A stretch of 29,455 bases of DNA, from assembly GCA_964604305.1 (NCBI GenBank), contig CAZRYM010000017.1:1-29455 (forward strand). Reading direction: 5' to 3'. Positions 8,379 to 15,569 of the stretch are shown here, piece after piece; positions within the stretch are counted from its first letter, which is position 1, and each line of letters begins with the position of its first letter. Made by a program: the position numbers and the translations under genes. This stretch comes from JASUTC01 sp964604305. GTDB lineage: Bacteria; Thermotogota; Thermotogae; MWEM01. The notes below the pieces were generated by a model that worked only from the letters and a program-made list of their open reading frames with translations, had not been told where the DNA came from and searched no databases.

Positions 8379-8887
8379 TGATTATATCTGATAGTTTTTA
8401 TAGTATATTTATACATTGTTGTTTCTTCTCCGGAAAAGAAATCCTCTTGATCTGCCGAATAATCAACAATGGTATCAGTGGCAAAGGTCCCGTACAATTC
8501 AATATTTCCGTCAATATCACCTATTCTTGCCAAGTTACCTTGCGCAAAAAAATCACCTGTATTCATATCGATAATACCTTCAGCATTAAAATTCGTAAAA
8601 CCCGTTTTGAGATCTACAAATCTCATATGCAACTGTCCGTTGTTAAACACATGGTGTGTAACCTTGTAAGTTTGAATTGCGTTACTTCCCTGATAGAACT
8701 GATAACTCCAGTCACCGGCAAATACGTTTTGTATATACCAGGAGGTTGGTGTAGGCGTAGGTGTGGGCGCCGGCCCCGGAACATCCCCGCCCGTTTCGGT
8801 TATAATCCCCGGGCCAAGACACGAAACAAGGAGGACTATAAAGAAAAGTGTTAAAAGGATAAAGAATAATAAATTTCTTTTTTTCAT
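8375..8887 (-). CDS. Small predicted lipoprotein with Pro-Thr linker
   Basis: The protein has 170 residues. A basic start, a hydrophobic core and the lipobox LVSC with Cys23 predict lipidation after signal peptidase II cleavage. A Gly-rich stretch and a PTPTPTPT spacer (about residues 38-48) then lead to a ~120-residue domain rich in beta-strand-like segments (for example NGQLHMRFVDLK and GNIELYGTFATD). I do not recognise the domain. The start has GAGGTGG upstream. The gene begins 3 nt after the preceding outer-membrane-like gene, so the two products may work together on the cell surface. Confidence 0.75.
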   Translation of the reverse strand: MKKRNLLFFILLTLFFIVLLVSCLGPGIITETGGDVPGPAPTPTPTPTSWYIQNVFAGDWSYQFYQGSNAIQTYKVTHHVFNNGQLHMRFVDLKTGFTNFNAEGIIDMNTGDFFAQGNLARIGDIDGNIELYGTFATDTIVDYSADQEDFFSGEETTMYKYTIKTIRYNQ

Positions 8888-8890
8888 CTG

Positions 8891-9772
8891 CTACCACCTC
8901 GCGGTTACAAAAAGGCTGTATTTGGTATCGCTGAGGGAAACTCCATGTAATGGGATAGACGCGGATAAGCCCACCAAAAAATCCTCAAAATCAATTAAAA
9001 CCATACCATTTCCATAAGTCTGCACTTGGGTTAAGTCAAGATCCTTTTCAAAATCCATAAACGACAATGACAGATCAAAATTTAAAAAACCCAGTTTGAA
9101 CCCGCCACCGAAATTTGTTGACATCATCGGATCTTTTTCCTTGCTGTAACCTTGCAAAGATAAATAAGCTCTGGCATCCTCTGTGGAAGACATTAAACCT
9201 CCGCCAACCCAAAAGGATTCAGGACGGTTTCTTTCAAACAAAGTTGCATCCGATGTTACGATTTGAGGCGCATTTGCATTGATCATAAGCCTGGTGTGTT
9301 CAGCGACAGAATACATTAACCCAAAATTGGCCGAACCGTAATAGGCGTCTTTATCATCTTTCTTATCAAACCTTCCGGCAAGTATCCTGGCACCCCAAGC
9401 AAGATCATTTAGCTTCCCGGCTAAACTGTAACCAAATGAAGCATATCTATCATCTTCATCGGGATCGGTGAGCGCTCCATAAAGGATATCAAGCGATCCG
9501 GCAAAACCGTTTTGAAACGGTTGAATCACGCTTACCCCAAATATTTTGTACGCTTCACCTTCTGTATCCTGCCAAATAGTAGACAGGAAATTTGCCTCCC
9601 ACTTTTTTTGCAAAACAAGTGCAGCCGGATTAGTATAAACACTCAAAGAACCTCTTGAAACCGCGCCCGTCCCGTAAGGCGCCTGTAGAGCCCAATAATC
9701 CAGGTCCACAGAAAGTGCTGTAATCAACAAAAAACACAAAAACACTACAATCAACGTTCTTTTCTTAAGCAA
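8891..9772 (-). CDS. Secreted beta-barrel-like outer membrane protein
   Basis: After a signal peptide (KKRTLIVVFLCFLLITALS) the mature protein opens with DYWALQAPYGTGAVSRGSLSVYTNPAAL. This resembles the PorV/UPF0164 type of outer-membrane barrel, in which an early YTNPAAL-like motif is followed by alternating amphipathic strands with Gly and aromatic residues, ending in an aromatic (TARW). Cargo or function is unknown. The longest frame starts at 9787, but a TTG at 9772 sits six bases after GGGGGTG and gives a clean signal peptide, so I prefer it. The gene is between tgt and the lipoprotein gene and is probably a toga or outer envelope component. Confidence 0.65.
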   Translation of the reverse strand: MLKKRTLIVVFLCFLLITALSVDLDYWALQAPYGTGAVSRGSLSVYTNPAALVLQKKWEANFLSTIWQDTEGEAYKIFGVSVIQPFQNGFAGSLDILYGALTDPDEDDRYASFGYSLAGKLNDLAWGARILAGRFDKKDDKDAYYGSANFGLMYSVAEHTRLMINANAPQIVTSDATLFERNRPESFWVGGGLMSSTEDARAYLSLQGYSKEKDPMMSTNFGGGFKLGFLNFDLSLSFMDFEKDLDLTQVQTYGNGMVLIDFEDFLVGLSASIPLHGVSLSDTKYSLFVTARW

Positions 9773-9797
9773 ATAAGACACCCCCAATTGGGAATCA

Positions 9798-10916
9798 TCA
9801 GTTGTATGCGCTGAAGAAAAAATTCTTAAATTCCCTGAATCTGCCTTCCTCTATTGATTTTCTGATATCCCCCATCAATTTTGTGAGAAATCTGAGATTG
9901 TGAATACTTCCCAATATCATTGCTGTTATTTCCTTTTTATTGTAAAGATGATTCAAATAACCCCTTGAAAAATTCCGGCACGTATAACAATCACATTGAT
10001 CATCAACAGGTGAATCATCGTCTTTATATCTGGCTCCTTTAATTCTAATCTTTCCATTATACGTATAAAGCGTTGCATGGCGTGCACTTCTTGTTGGTAA
10101 AACACAATCGAACATATCCACTCCTCGTTCAACGCTGTTAAAAATCATCTCAGGCGTTCCAACACCCATTAAATAGCGGGGTTTATCAACGGGTAATTCG
10201 GGAGTGGTAACTTCCAGTGTGGCAATAGTTATATCAAAAGGCTCCCCCACACTTAATCCCCCTATGGCATATCCGTCAAAGGGTATGGACGTGATTTGCC
10301 TTGCGCTTTCTTTCCTAAAGGCCTCAGATGTACCTCCCTGGACAATACCGAAAACCATCTGGTCTTCCCTGGTATGTGCTTCTCTGAACTGCTTTGCCCA
10401 CTTAAAGGTTCGATTGACGGATTCTCTGATATAACTCTCGTCGGTATTTGGGTCAGCGCATTCATCGAAAACCATGGCAATATCAGACCCTAATGCCTCT
10501 TGAATTTCAACTGTCTTCTCAGGAGTGAAGAAGTGTTTAGACCCGTCTATCGGAGAACTAAACTCAACACCTTCATCCGTTATCTTATTGATTCTGGAAA
10601 GACTAAATACCTGAAACCCCCCACTATCAGTGAGGATAGGCTTCTCCCAGTTCATAAACGAATGAAGCCCCCCAAAACTCTTAACCCGCTCATGTCCCGG
10701 CCGTAAATACAGGTGAAAGGTGTTAGATAAGATGATTTGAGCACCTAGTTGGACCAACCGGTCTGGTAAAACACCTTTAACATTTGCTGAAGTACCCACA
10801 GGCATAAACACAGGCGTTTCAATAACACCATGGGCTGTCTTTAACCTTCCTCTTCTTGCATCGCTCTTTTCATCAGTTTTAATGAGTTCAAAACTATTTT
10901 CTATAGTAAGACACAT
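9798..10916 (-). CDS. tgt: Queuine/preQ1 tRNA-guanine transglycosylase
   Basis: Tgt swaps guanine 34 of GUN-anticodon tRNAs for preQ1 in the queuosine pathway. The 372-residue length fits. Visible motifs are ILSNTFHLYLRPG, the active-site DSGGFQVFSL, GGLSVGEP, MGVGTPEMI, and the catalytic-Asp segment MFDCVLPTR. The zinc site is built from Cys-x-Cys-x2-Cys and a downstream His (CDCYTCRNF...LNH). The start ATG has GAGGG directly adjacent rather than at normal spacing, so the true initiation codon may lie a few residues downstream. It is 15 nt after the cyclodeaminase-like gene. Confidence 0.97.
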   Translation of the reverse strand: MCLTIENSFELIKTDEKSDARRGRLKTAHGVIETPVFMPVGTSANVKGVLPDRLVQLGAQIILSNTFHLYLRPGHERVKSFGGLHSFMNWEKPILTDSGGFQVFSLSRINKITDEGVEFSSPIDGSKHFFTPEKTVEIQEALGSDIAMVFDECADPNTDESYIRESVNRTFKWAKQFREAHTREDQMVFGIVQGGTSEAFRKESARQITSIPFDGYAIGGLSVGEPFDITIATLEVTTPELPVDKPRYLMGVGTPEMIFNSVERGVDMFDCVLPTRSARHATLYTYNGKIRIKGARYKDDDSPVDDQCDCYTCRNFSRGYLNHLYNKKEITAMILGSIHNLRFLTKLMGDIRKSIEEGRFREFKNFFFSAYN

Positions 10917-10931
10917 CCCTCAATCATCAGT

Positions 10932-11528
10932 TTATACTTTGATATTCCTGTTGAGTGTTTCTCTAAGTTCCTCACATCTGACAGTTATCTTTTTACTGTA
11001 GGCCTCATCCTTGATAGAACTCAAGTTGATATCTACATTTTCCATTGCCATATTAAATGCTGCCTTGCACAATTCAATTGCACAATATGCATCTGATACC
11101 GCATTTTTATTACCGTGTTTGACCATTTCACCGGCAAATCCTGAAACCTTTACTACCGCTTCGGCTGTTTTTACCGGACTATTTGTTGCCTTTTTAAAAG
11201 CCTCTTGAAGTTTGTTTTTTCTTTCTTGTTTTTCTTCATCGGTCTTTTTTGGCATTTTTAAAGCTTCCATGACGAAATCAAAAGCCTTTGCATCTTCATC
11301 CATCATATCCTGAAACTGCTCGGAAAGCTGCTTCATCTTACCGATGGTTTCTTCATAGAGGGCATCATATCCTTCGTACTTTTTTCTTCCCACTGTCAAT
11401 GAAGCCACCATACTCACCAAAGATGCGGCTAATGCACCTGAAAGAGCAGCAACTGTGCCTCCGCCGGGTGTAGGGCTGTTTGAAGATAACTGACTTAAAA
11501 ATTCAGAAATCTTTTTCTCGCTGAACAT
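10932..11528 (-). CDS. Cyclodeaminase/cyclohydrolase family protein (FTCD C-terminal-like, FchA-like)
   Basis: The 198-residue, mostly helical protein has the family hallmark NSPTPGGGTVAALSGALAASLVSMVA near the N terminus, then KKYEGYDALYEE and a DEDAKAFDFVMEALKMPK segment. Relatives act as formimidoyl-tetrahydrofolate cyclodeaminase or methenyl-tetrahydrofolate cyclohydrolase. This is the stand-alone form seen in anaerobes, probably serving one-carbon folate metabolism. ATG 11528 has GAGGGGTGG upstream at good spacing, better than the TTG one codon earlier. It is the first gene of the long leftward operon. Confidence 0.85.
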   Translation of the reverse strand: MFSEKKISEFLSQLSSNSPTPGGGTVAALSGALAASLVSMVASLTVGRKKYEGYDALYEETIGKMKQLSEQFQDMMDEDAKAFDFVMEALKMPKKTDEEKQERKNKLQEAFKKATNSPVKTAEAVVKVSGFAGEMVKHGNKNAVSDAYCAIELCKAAFNMAMENVDINLSSIKDEAYSKKITVRCEELRETLNRNIKV

Positions 11529-11590
11529 CAAAAACCACCCCTCAGTTTTATTAATAAAATTAGTCTAAGCCTTATCAATAAGCCATTTAA

Positions 11591-11599
11591 ATTATATCA
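11591..11599 (-). promoter_or_regulatory. Extended -10 promoter of the 11.3-kb leftward operon
   Basis: TGATATAAT on the minus strand, about 60 nt before the cyclodeaminase-like gene, with only a weak -35 (TTATAA at 17 nt). The AT-rich gap 11532-11667 has no other gene and no clear terminator for the CoA-transferase operon that enters it. Confidence 0.5.
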
Positions 11600-11667
11600 T
11601 ATAATGTTGTATTTTATAACGATTACAAACAATAAAACTATAACCTGTTCTTTGTTTCAAAAATTTT

Positions 11668-12342
11668 TTATAAATTTATCGGCATCTGCTTTAAGTCATC
11701 GGGAACGATTAATTTTGCAGTCGTGGCATTGACAACCTCTTCCAAGGTTGTTTGAGGCCCCAACTCCTTTAATAACAAACCATTTTCCGTCACTTCTATC
11801 ACTGCAGCTTCCGTTACAATCAGGTCAATTTTTCTTATCGAAGTGAGTGGCAACGTGCATTTTGGAATAATCTTGGCGCTACCATCCTTTTTGGTATGTG
11901 TCATTGAGACGATGACTTTCTTTGCCCCCGTAACCAAATCCATGGCACCACCCATTCCCGGGATGAGTTTTCCGGGAATCATCCAGTTAGCCAGATGTCC
12001 TTCTTCATCCACCTGCAGAGCTCCTAAAACAGTAGCGGCAACGTGGCCACCTCTTATCAGACCAAAGGAGGTTGCGGAATCAAAGGCAGCAGCTCCGGGT
12101 AGAAAGGAAGCCGGTAAACCACCGGCGTTGTTCATATCTTTATTTTCATATCCCGGCTTGGGTGCTCCCCCCATCCCTAAAATACCATTTTCAGACTGTA
12201 AAAAGATATGTACATCTTGAGGCAAATAGTTTCCAACAAGAGTTGGAATACCAATACCGAGATTAACGATATCCCCGTCATGAAGCTCCATTGCTACTCG
12301 TTTGGCAATGATTTCTCGAACCTTTAGTTTATCCTTTATCAT
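11668..12342 (-). CDS. 3-oxoacid/acyl CoA-transferase, subunit B (AtoA/ScoB-like)
   Basis: This is the beta subunit of a family I CoA-transferase, which moves CoA between an acyl-CoA and a free acid through a glutamyl-CoA intermediate. The catalytic Glu lies in LQSENGILGMG. The family segments VNLGIGIPTLV, GLIRGGHVAATVLGALQVD, GMGGAMDLVTGAKKVIVSM and a C-terminal TAKLIVPDDL are present. Length is normal. ATG 12342 has AGGGGGG upstream and overlaps the subunit A stop as ATGA. Substrates (acetate, acetoacetate, butyrate, propionate or succinate) cannot be told from sequence. Confidence 0.9.
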   Translation of the reverse strand: MIKDKLKVREIIAKRVAMELHDGDIVNLGIGIPTLVGNYLPQDVHIFLQSENGILGMGGAPKPGYENKDMNNAGGLPASFLPGAAAFDSATSFGLIRGGHVAATVLGALQVDEEGHLANWMIPGKLIPGMGGAMDLVTGAKKVIVSMTHTKKDGSAKIIPKCTLPLTSIRKIDLIVTEAAVIEVTENGLLLKELGPQTTLEEVVNATTAKLIVPDDLKQMPINL

Positions 12343-12998
12343 TTGCAATCCCCCCTTACAAGAAAATCAACAACGGCATGGGGTGTTCGGACTTCGTTCG
12401 GTTCAATCCCACCCTTGGGTACCAACTCTTCAACCTCCACAATTGTCAATTCTGCAGCAAAAGCCATTAAAGGGTTGAAATTTTGGGCGGTAAGATTATA
12501 GGATAAATTTCCCAACACATCTGCTTTTTTTGCTTTCAGAAGGGCTATATCAGCTTTTATGGCAGGCTCAATCAAATATTCCTTTCCTTCAATTTCACAT
12601 CTTTGTTTGTCATCCTCAACAATTGTTCCCAATCCGGTGGGAGTTAAAATACCGCCTAATCCGAATCCACCTGCACGCACCTTTTCAGCCAAAGTACCTT
12701 GAGGTATCAGTTCCACTTCCATTGTTCCTTCGATCATCTGCTTTTGTGTTTCAGGATTTGTTCCAATATGTGATACGATCGCTTTCTTCACCAATCCCGC
12801 ACTGATCAGCTTGCCAATTCCCTTCTCCGGAAAAGCTGTATCATTAGCGATTACCGTCAGATCCTTTTTACCGGCTTTTACAATTTCATCAATCAACGAT
12901 TCAGGTGTTCCATCTCCTAAAAAACCACCTATCATGAGTACAGCACCATCGAAGATCTTATCAACGAAATTTTCTCTTTTTAACAATTTGTCTACCAT
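12339..12998 (-). CDS. 3-oxoacid/acyl CoA-transferase, subunit A (AtoD/ScoA-like)
   Basis: This is the alpha subunit of the same CoA-transferase. It has IGGFLGDGTPESLID (the family GGF motif), KAIVSHIGTNPETQKQM, IPQGTLAEKVRAGGFGLGGILTPTG, and a C-terminal EPNEVRTPHAVVDFLV. The open frame runs up to 13118, but I place the start at ATG 12998 (MVDKLLKREN). Homologues begin about there, and the predicted promoter at 13047-13075 would start RNA near 13040, which leaves no earlier ATG, GTG or TTG in frame. The ribosome binding site is separated from this ATG by a hairpin (13003-13019). It is co-translated with subunit B. Confidence 0.9.
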   Translation of the reverse strand: MVDKLLKRENFVDKIFDGAVLMIGGFLGDGTPESLIDEIVKAGKKDLTVIANDTAFPEKGIGKLISAGLVKKAIVSHIGTNPETQKQMIEGTMEVELIPQGTLAEKVRAGGFGLGGILTPTGLGTIVEDDKQRCEIEGKEYLIEPAIKADIALLKAKKADVLGNLSYNLTAQNFNPLMAFAAELTIVEVEELVPKGGIEPNEVRTPHAVVDFLVRGDCK

Positions 12999-13002
12999 AA
13001 AA

Positions 13003-13028
13003 AAACCCCGAAGGGGTTTCCACCTCCC
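13003..13028 (-). promoter_or_regulatory. Shine-Dalgarno plus terminator-like hairpin in CoA-transferase leader
   Basis: Minus strand: GGGAGG (13023-13028), then a perfect 7-bp stem (AAACCCC/GGGGTTT, 13003-13019, 3-nt loop), then four more T and the ATG at 12998. Linear spacing from Shine-Dalgarno to ATG is 24 nt, too long. With the hairpin folded it shrinks to about 7 nt, which is ideal. The same hairpin with its U-run resembles an intrinsic terminator. Confidence 0.65.
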
Positions 13029-13046
13029 GTATTTTTTCTTATAGCT

Positions 13047-13075
13047 ATAATAGCACGACTGAGACTTTAAAACAA
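13047..13075 (-). promoter_or_regulatory. Promoter of the CoA-transferase operon
   Basis: TTGTTT (13070-13075), 17 nt, TATTAT (13047-13052) with TGC directly upstream (13053-13055), on the minus strand. The predicted transcript starts near 13040 and has a leader of only about 40 nt, which consists of the Shine-Dalgarno and the hairpin. Confidence 0.55.
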
Positions 13076-13099
13076 CAATCATGTTAATCTTTTTTTTGA

Positions 13100-13108
13100 T
13101 GTTATAAT
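13100..13108 (+). promoter_or_regulatory. Extended -10 promoter of the HAD phosphatase gene
   Basis: TGTTATAAT on the plus strand with no good -35, about 50 bp upstream of the HAD gene. Its -10 lies only about 50 bp from the divergent CoA-transferase -10, so the two promoters share a control region. Confidence 0.5.
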
Positions 13109-13156
13109 AACCATACATTTGAAACGTGAATACGGGGTATAGGGGAGGAGATTGTG

Positions 13157-13735
13157 ATGAAGAGAAGACTGTTTATTTTTGATATGGGTGGTGTAATGTG
13201 TACCAATACAAACGTAATTGATTCCATTTGTGAAGAATTGAAGTTAACGAAAAGGGAGTTTTTTGACTATGCCCAACACGAGAACTTTATAAAAATCCAA
13301 TCCGGAAAAATGACTATGGATGAATTCTGGAATGAGTTTTCTATAAGATCCGGTATATGTGTAAAAGAGGATTATTTTAAATCCTTTTTTGAACCTCAAA
13401 GACAAAACTGCATGTACCAGCTTGTTGACCAATTACAAAAGAAAAGCAGAGTAGTAGCTGGAACAAATACAATTGAATCGCATTACAAAATACATATGAA
13501 GAATGGCGATTATGATATATTCGAAAAAGTTTACCCATCACACCTTCTCAAAATTGCCAAACCTGATCCGGTTTTTTACAAGAAGATATTGGAAAGAGAA
13601 AGTGGAAAGCCTGAAGAAACAATATTTATAGATGACAACACAGATAATGTTAAATCTGCTTCTAAAATAGGCATTAAAGCCATTCTATTTAAATCTTGCG
13701 AAGATTTGAAGGAAAGGCTTGATTCAATAATTTAA
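13157..13735 (+). CDS. HAD-superfamily (subfamily IA) phosphatase-like hydrolase
   Basis: The 192-residue protein has HAD motifs in order: motif I FIFDMGGVM (nucleophile Asp9), motif II Thr in VVAGTNT, motif III Lys in KIAKPDP, and motif IV FIDDNTDNV. The residue two after the nucleophile is Gly, not the usual general-acid Asp. That is common in the YihX-like/FDxGGV branch, whose members include sugar-phosphate phosphatases. ATG 13157 is six bases after AGGGGAGGAG; a GTG one codon earlier is too close. It is one of only three plus-strand genes here, and divergent from the CoA-transferase operon. The substrate is unknown. Confidence 0.85.
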   Translation: MKRRLFIFDMGGVMCTNTNVIDSICEELKLTKREFFDYAQHENFIKIQSGKMTMDEFWNEFSIRSGICVKEDYFKSFFEPQRQNCMYQLVDQLQKKSRVVAGTNTIESHYKIHMKNGDYDIFEKVYPSHLLKIAKPDPVFYKKILERESGKPEETIFIDDNTDNVKSASKIGIKAILFKSCEDLKERLDSII

Positions 13736-13770
13736 AAAAAATATGGGACGAAATTGAAAAAATTCGTCCC
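13736..13770 (-). terminator. Intrinsic terminator of the sugar ABC operon
   Basis: GGGACGAA/TTCGTCCC arms at 13745-13752 and 13763-13770. Read on the minus strand the stem is followed by ATATTTTTTT. It lies between the convergent HAD and permease genes; the plus-strand side has only a weak T-run, so it mainly serves the minus strand. Confidence 0.8.
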
Positions 13771-13785
13771 TCAATAGTTTATGCC

Positions 13786-14619
13786 TTATTTTATAGCCCC
13801 TACGGTAACCCCTCTCAGGAAATATTTCTGGAATGTCAAGAATACGATGACCATAGGAACAGCTGCAAAAGTTGCACCAGCCATCAGATAAGCATATTCC
13901 ATGGGCACTTCCTCCTGAATCAAAGCCAATCCGGCTTGCAATGTCTTCATCTTGGAAGACTGGGTAACAATCAACGGCCACAGGAAGGAATTCCATTCGC
14001 CTACAAACGTAAATATACCTAAAACGGCTAGAGCCGGTTTAGACATGGGTAAAATAATAGTCCAGAAGGTCTTAAATTCCCCGGCACCATCAATTCTTGC
14101 AGCATCGATGATCTCGTTCGGCAGTGAAAGCATGAACTGACGCATTAAAAACACGCCAAAGGGCGCTGCAATACTGGGGAGAATAAGGCCGGGATAAGTA
14201 TCCACAAAACCAAAATTGGCAACCATGATATACAGGGGAACAATAGTAACCTGCTTTGGAATCATCATTGAACTGATATAAATCCAGAAAAAAATCTTAC
14301 TTCCCGGAAAACGTTTTTTGGCAATGGCATAGCCCGCCATAGCGCAAAGGAAAATCTGGCTCAAGGTAACGGTACCCGCTACAATCACACTGTTTAGTGT
14401 CCATCTGAATAAGTCTTTTCTTTGAAAAAGGGCTTCAAAATTTTGAAGCGTTGGGTTTTTTGGAAAGATCTCCGGTGGAAACTTCATAGTCAATGTTGGT
14501 TGCTTAAATGCTGTTACAACCATCCAATATAAAGGGATGAAAGCCATTAACGCTAAAATGGACAAAATGATCAGAGATATAGTCCTTTTTGAAAATCTTT
14601 TAACCTTTATGCTATTCAT
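13786..14619 (-). CDS. Carbohydrate ABC transporter permease (MalG type)
   Basis: The 277-residue inner-membrane protein has about six membrane helices. The cytoplasmic EAA loop, which docks the ATPase, reads EIIDAARIDGAGEFKTFWTIILPMSKP. The N-terminal helix with PLYWMVVTAFK and the C-terminal FLTFQKYFLRGVTVGAIK are typical of MalG/CUT1 family members. GGGGATGA precedes the ATG. The gene follows the MalF-type partner by 16 nt and is the last of the operon, with a good terminator after it. The transported sugar is not evident. Confidence 0.93.
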   Translation of the reverse strand: MNSIKVKRFSKRTISLIILSILALMAFIPLYWMVVTAFKQPTLTMKFPPEIFPKNPTLQNFEALFQRKDLFRWTLNSVIVAGTVTLSQIFLCAMAGYAIAKKRFPGSKIFFWIYISSMMIPKQVTIVPLYIMVANFGFVDTYPGLILPSIAAPFGVFLMRQFMLSLPNEIIDAARIDGAGEFKTFWTIILPMSKPALAVLGIFTFVGEWNSFLWPLIVTQSSKMKTLQAGLALIQEEVPMEYAYLMAGATFAAVPMVIVFLTFQKYFLRGVTVGAIK

Positions 14620-14635
14620 AAACAGTCATCCCCTT

Positions 14636-15514
14636 CTAATACTCAACATTGGAACTAAGCCACTTGAATTGAATAAGTGCCAGAGATACCAAAATGACAA
14701 ACATAATCATAGACATGGCAGAAGCCAAGCCAAGATAATAATTTTTAAACGCTGTTTCATAGACCAAATAGGCAACGGTGAGGGTTGAGAATTCAGGTCC
14801 GCCTTCAGTCATGATATAGATGTTCGAGAAAGTCTGAAAGTTCGCAATCGTTCCCATGACAAGGGAATATAAAATCGTTGGTTTCAATAACGGAACCGTT
14901 ATCTTCCTGAAAATCTGCCAGGAGGTTGCCCCCTCAATCTCAGCCGCTTCAAATAAATATTCAGGGATAGAAGACATGGCAGCTGACAGTAAAACAATCG
15001 TCGACCCACCTCCCATAATAACTTGCATCATGATCAATGAGGGTAAAGCCGTAGCTTTGTTTCCCAACCACACTACTTTATCCAATCCAATTGAATCCAT
15101 AAAATAATTGAGCAATCCGAAATTGGGATTAAAAACCCAAAGCCATATCATGGCAATAATGACTGTGGAACTCACATGGGGCAAATAAAACATGGATTTA
15201 AAAAAAGTACGAATCCCTTTCCTGAAAGGATAAATAAGCACAGTAACCAGCAGTGCCTTTCCGAGCCATAACGGAACAACCCCGAAAGTGTACATAAACG
15301 TGTTTCCTAAGGCTTTCCAAAAAAGGTCATCTTGAAATAACTCCTTGTAATTGTCGAAGCCAATAAATTCTTGAGAAAACACTGAATAATCAAACAAGCT
15401 CAGATACATACCATGGCCCACAGGGATTAAGAAGAAAGTTAAAAACAAGGCAAAGTGAGGCATGATAAAAAGGTAAGCAGCCTTATTTTTCCATATTGAT
15501 TTTAATAAATTCAA
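14636..15514 (-). CDS. Carbohydrate ABC transporter permease (MalF type)
   Basis: This is the partner permease, with six predicted membrane helices, a FLIPVGHGMYLSLFDYSVF N-terminal region and the EAA loop YLFEAAEIEGATSWQIFRKITVPLLKP. It forms a CUT1-type channel with the MalG-like protein. The open frame begins at a GTG at 15523, but that codon is part of the ribosome binding site GAGGTGG. A TTG at 15514 is correctly spaced after it and is my preferred start. A terminator lies immediately before the Shine-Dalgarno, so permease expression should be lower than that of the binding protein. Confidence 0.92.
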   Translation of the reverse strand: MNLLKSIWKNKAAYLFIMPHFALFLTFFLIPVGHGMYLSLFDYSVFSQEFIGFDNYKELFQDDLFWKALGNTFMYTFGVVPLWLGKALLVTVLIYPFRKGIRTFFKSMFYLPHVSSTVIIAMIWLWVFNPNFGLLNYFMDSIGLDKVVWLGNKATALPSLIMMQVIMGGGSTIVLLSAAMSSIPEYLFEAAEIEGATSWQIFRKITVPLLKPTILYSLVMGTIANFQTFSNIYIMTEGGPEFSTLTVAYLVYETAFKNYYLGLASAMSMIMFVILVSLALIQFKWLSSNVEY

Positions 15515-15526
15515 ATTGTCCACCTC

Positions 15527-15555
15527 AAAAAAGGCCGATGAAAAACATCGGCCTT
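15527..15555 (-). terminator. Internal terminator between binding-protein and permease genes
   Basis: Ten-base-pair perfect stem AAGGCCGATG/CATCGGCCTT (15531-15540 and 15546-15555, 5-nt A/T loop) followed on the minus strand by a T-run. Partial read-through would give abundant binding protein and fewer permeases, as is common in sugar ABC operons. Confidence 0.85.
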
Positions 15556-15569
15556 AATCTTTGTTCTAA

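Noticed and set aside
8712..8790. Pro-Thr repeat in the lipoprotein as a phase-variable tract
   Set aside because: The codons differ from unit to unit and the unit is in frame, so slippage would not switch the gene.
7840..8860. Plus-strand open frames opposite ispD and the lipoprotein gene
   Set aside because: They are shadows of well-supported minus-strand genes and have no recognisable domains.
12999..13118. N-terminal extension of CoA-transferase subunit A (open frame to 13118)
   Set aside because: It encodes the promoter, Shine-Dalgarno and hairpin, has no ribosome binding site, and homologues start near ATG 12998.
13154..13200. HAD protein as inactive because it lacks Asp at nucleophile +2
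   Set aside because: Gly at that position is common in the FDxGG subgroup; the other three motifs are intact.
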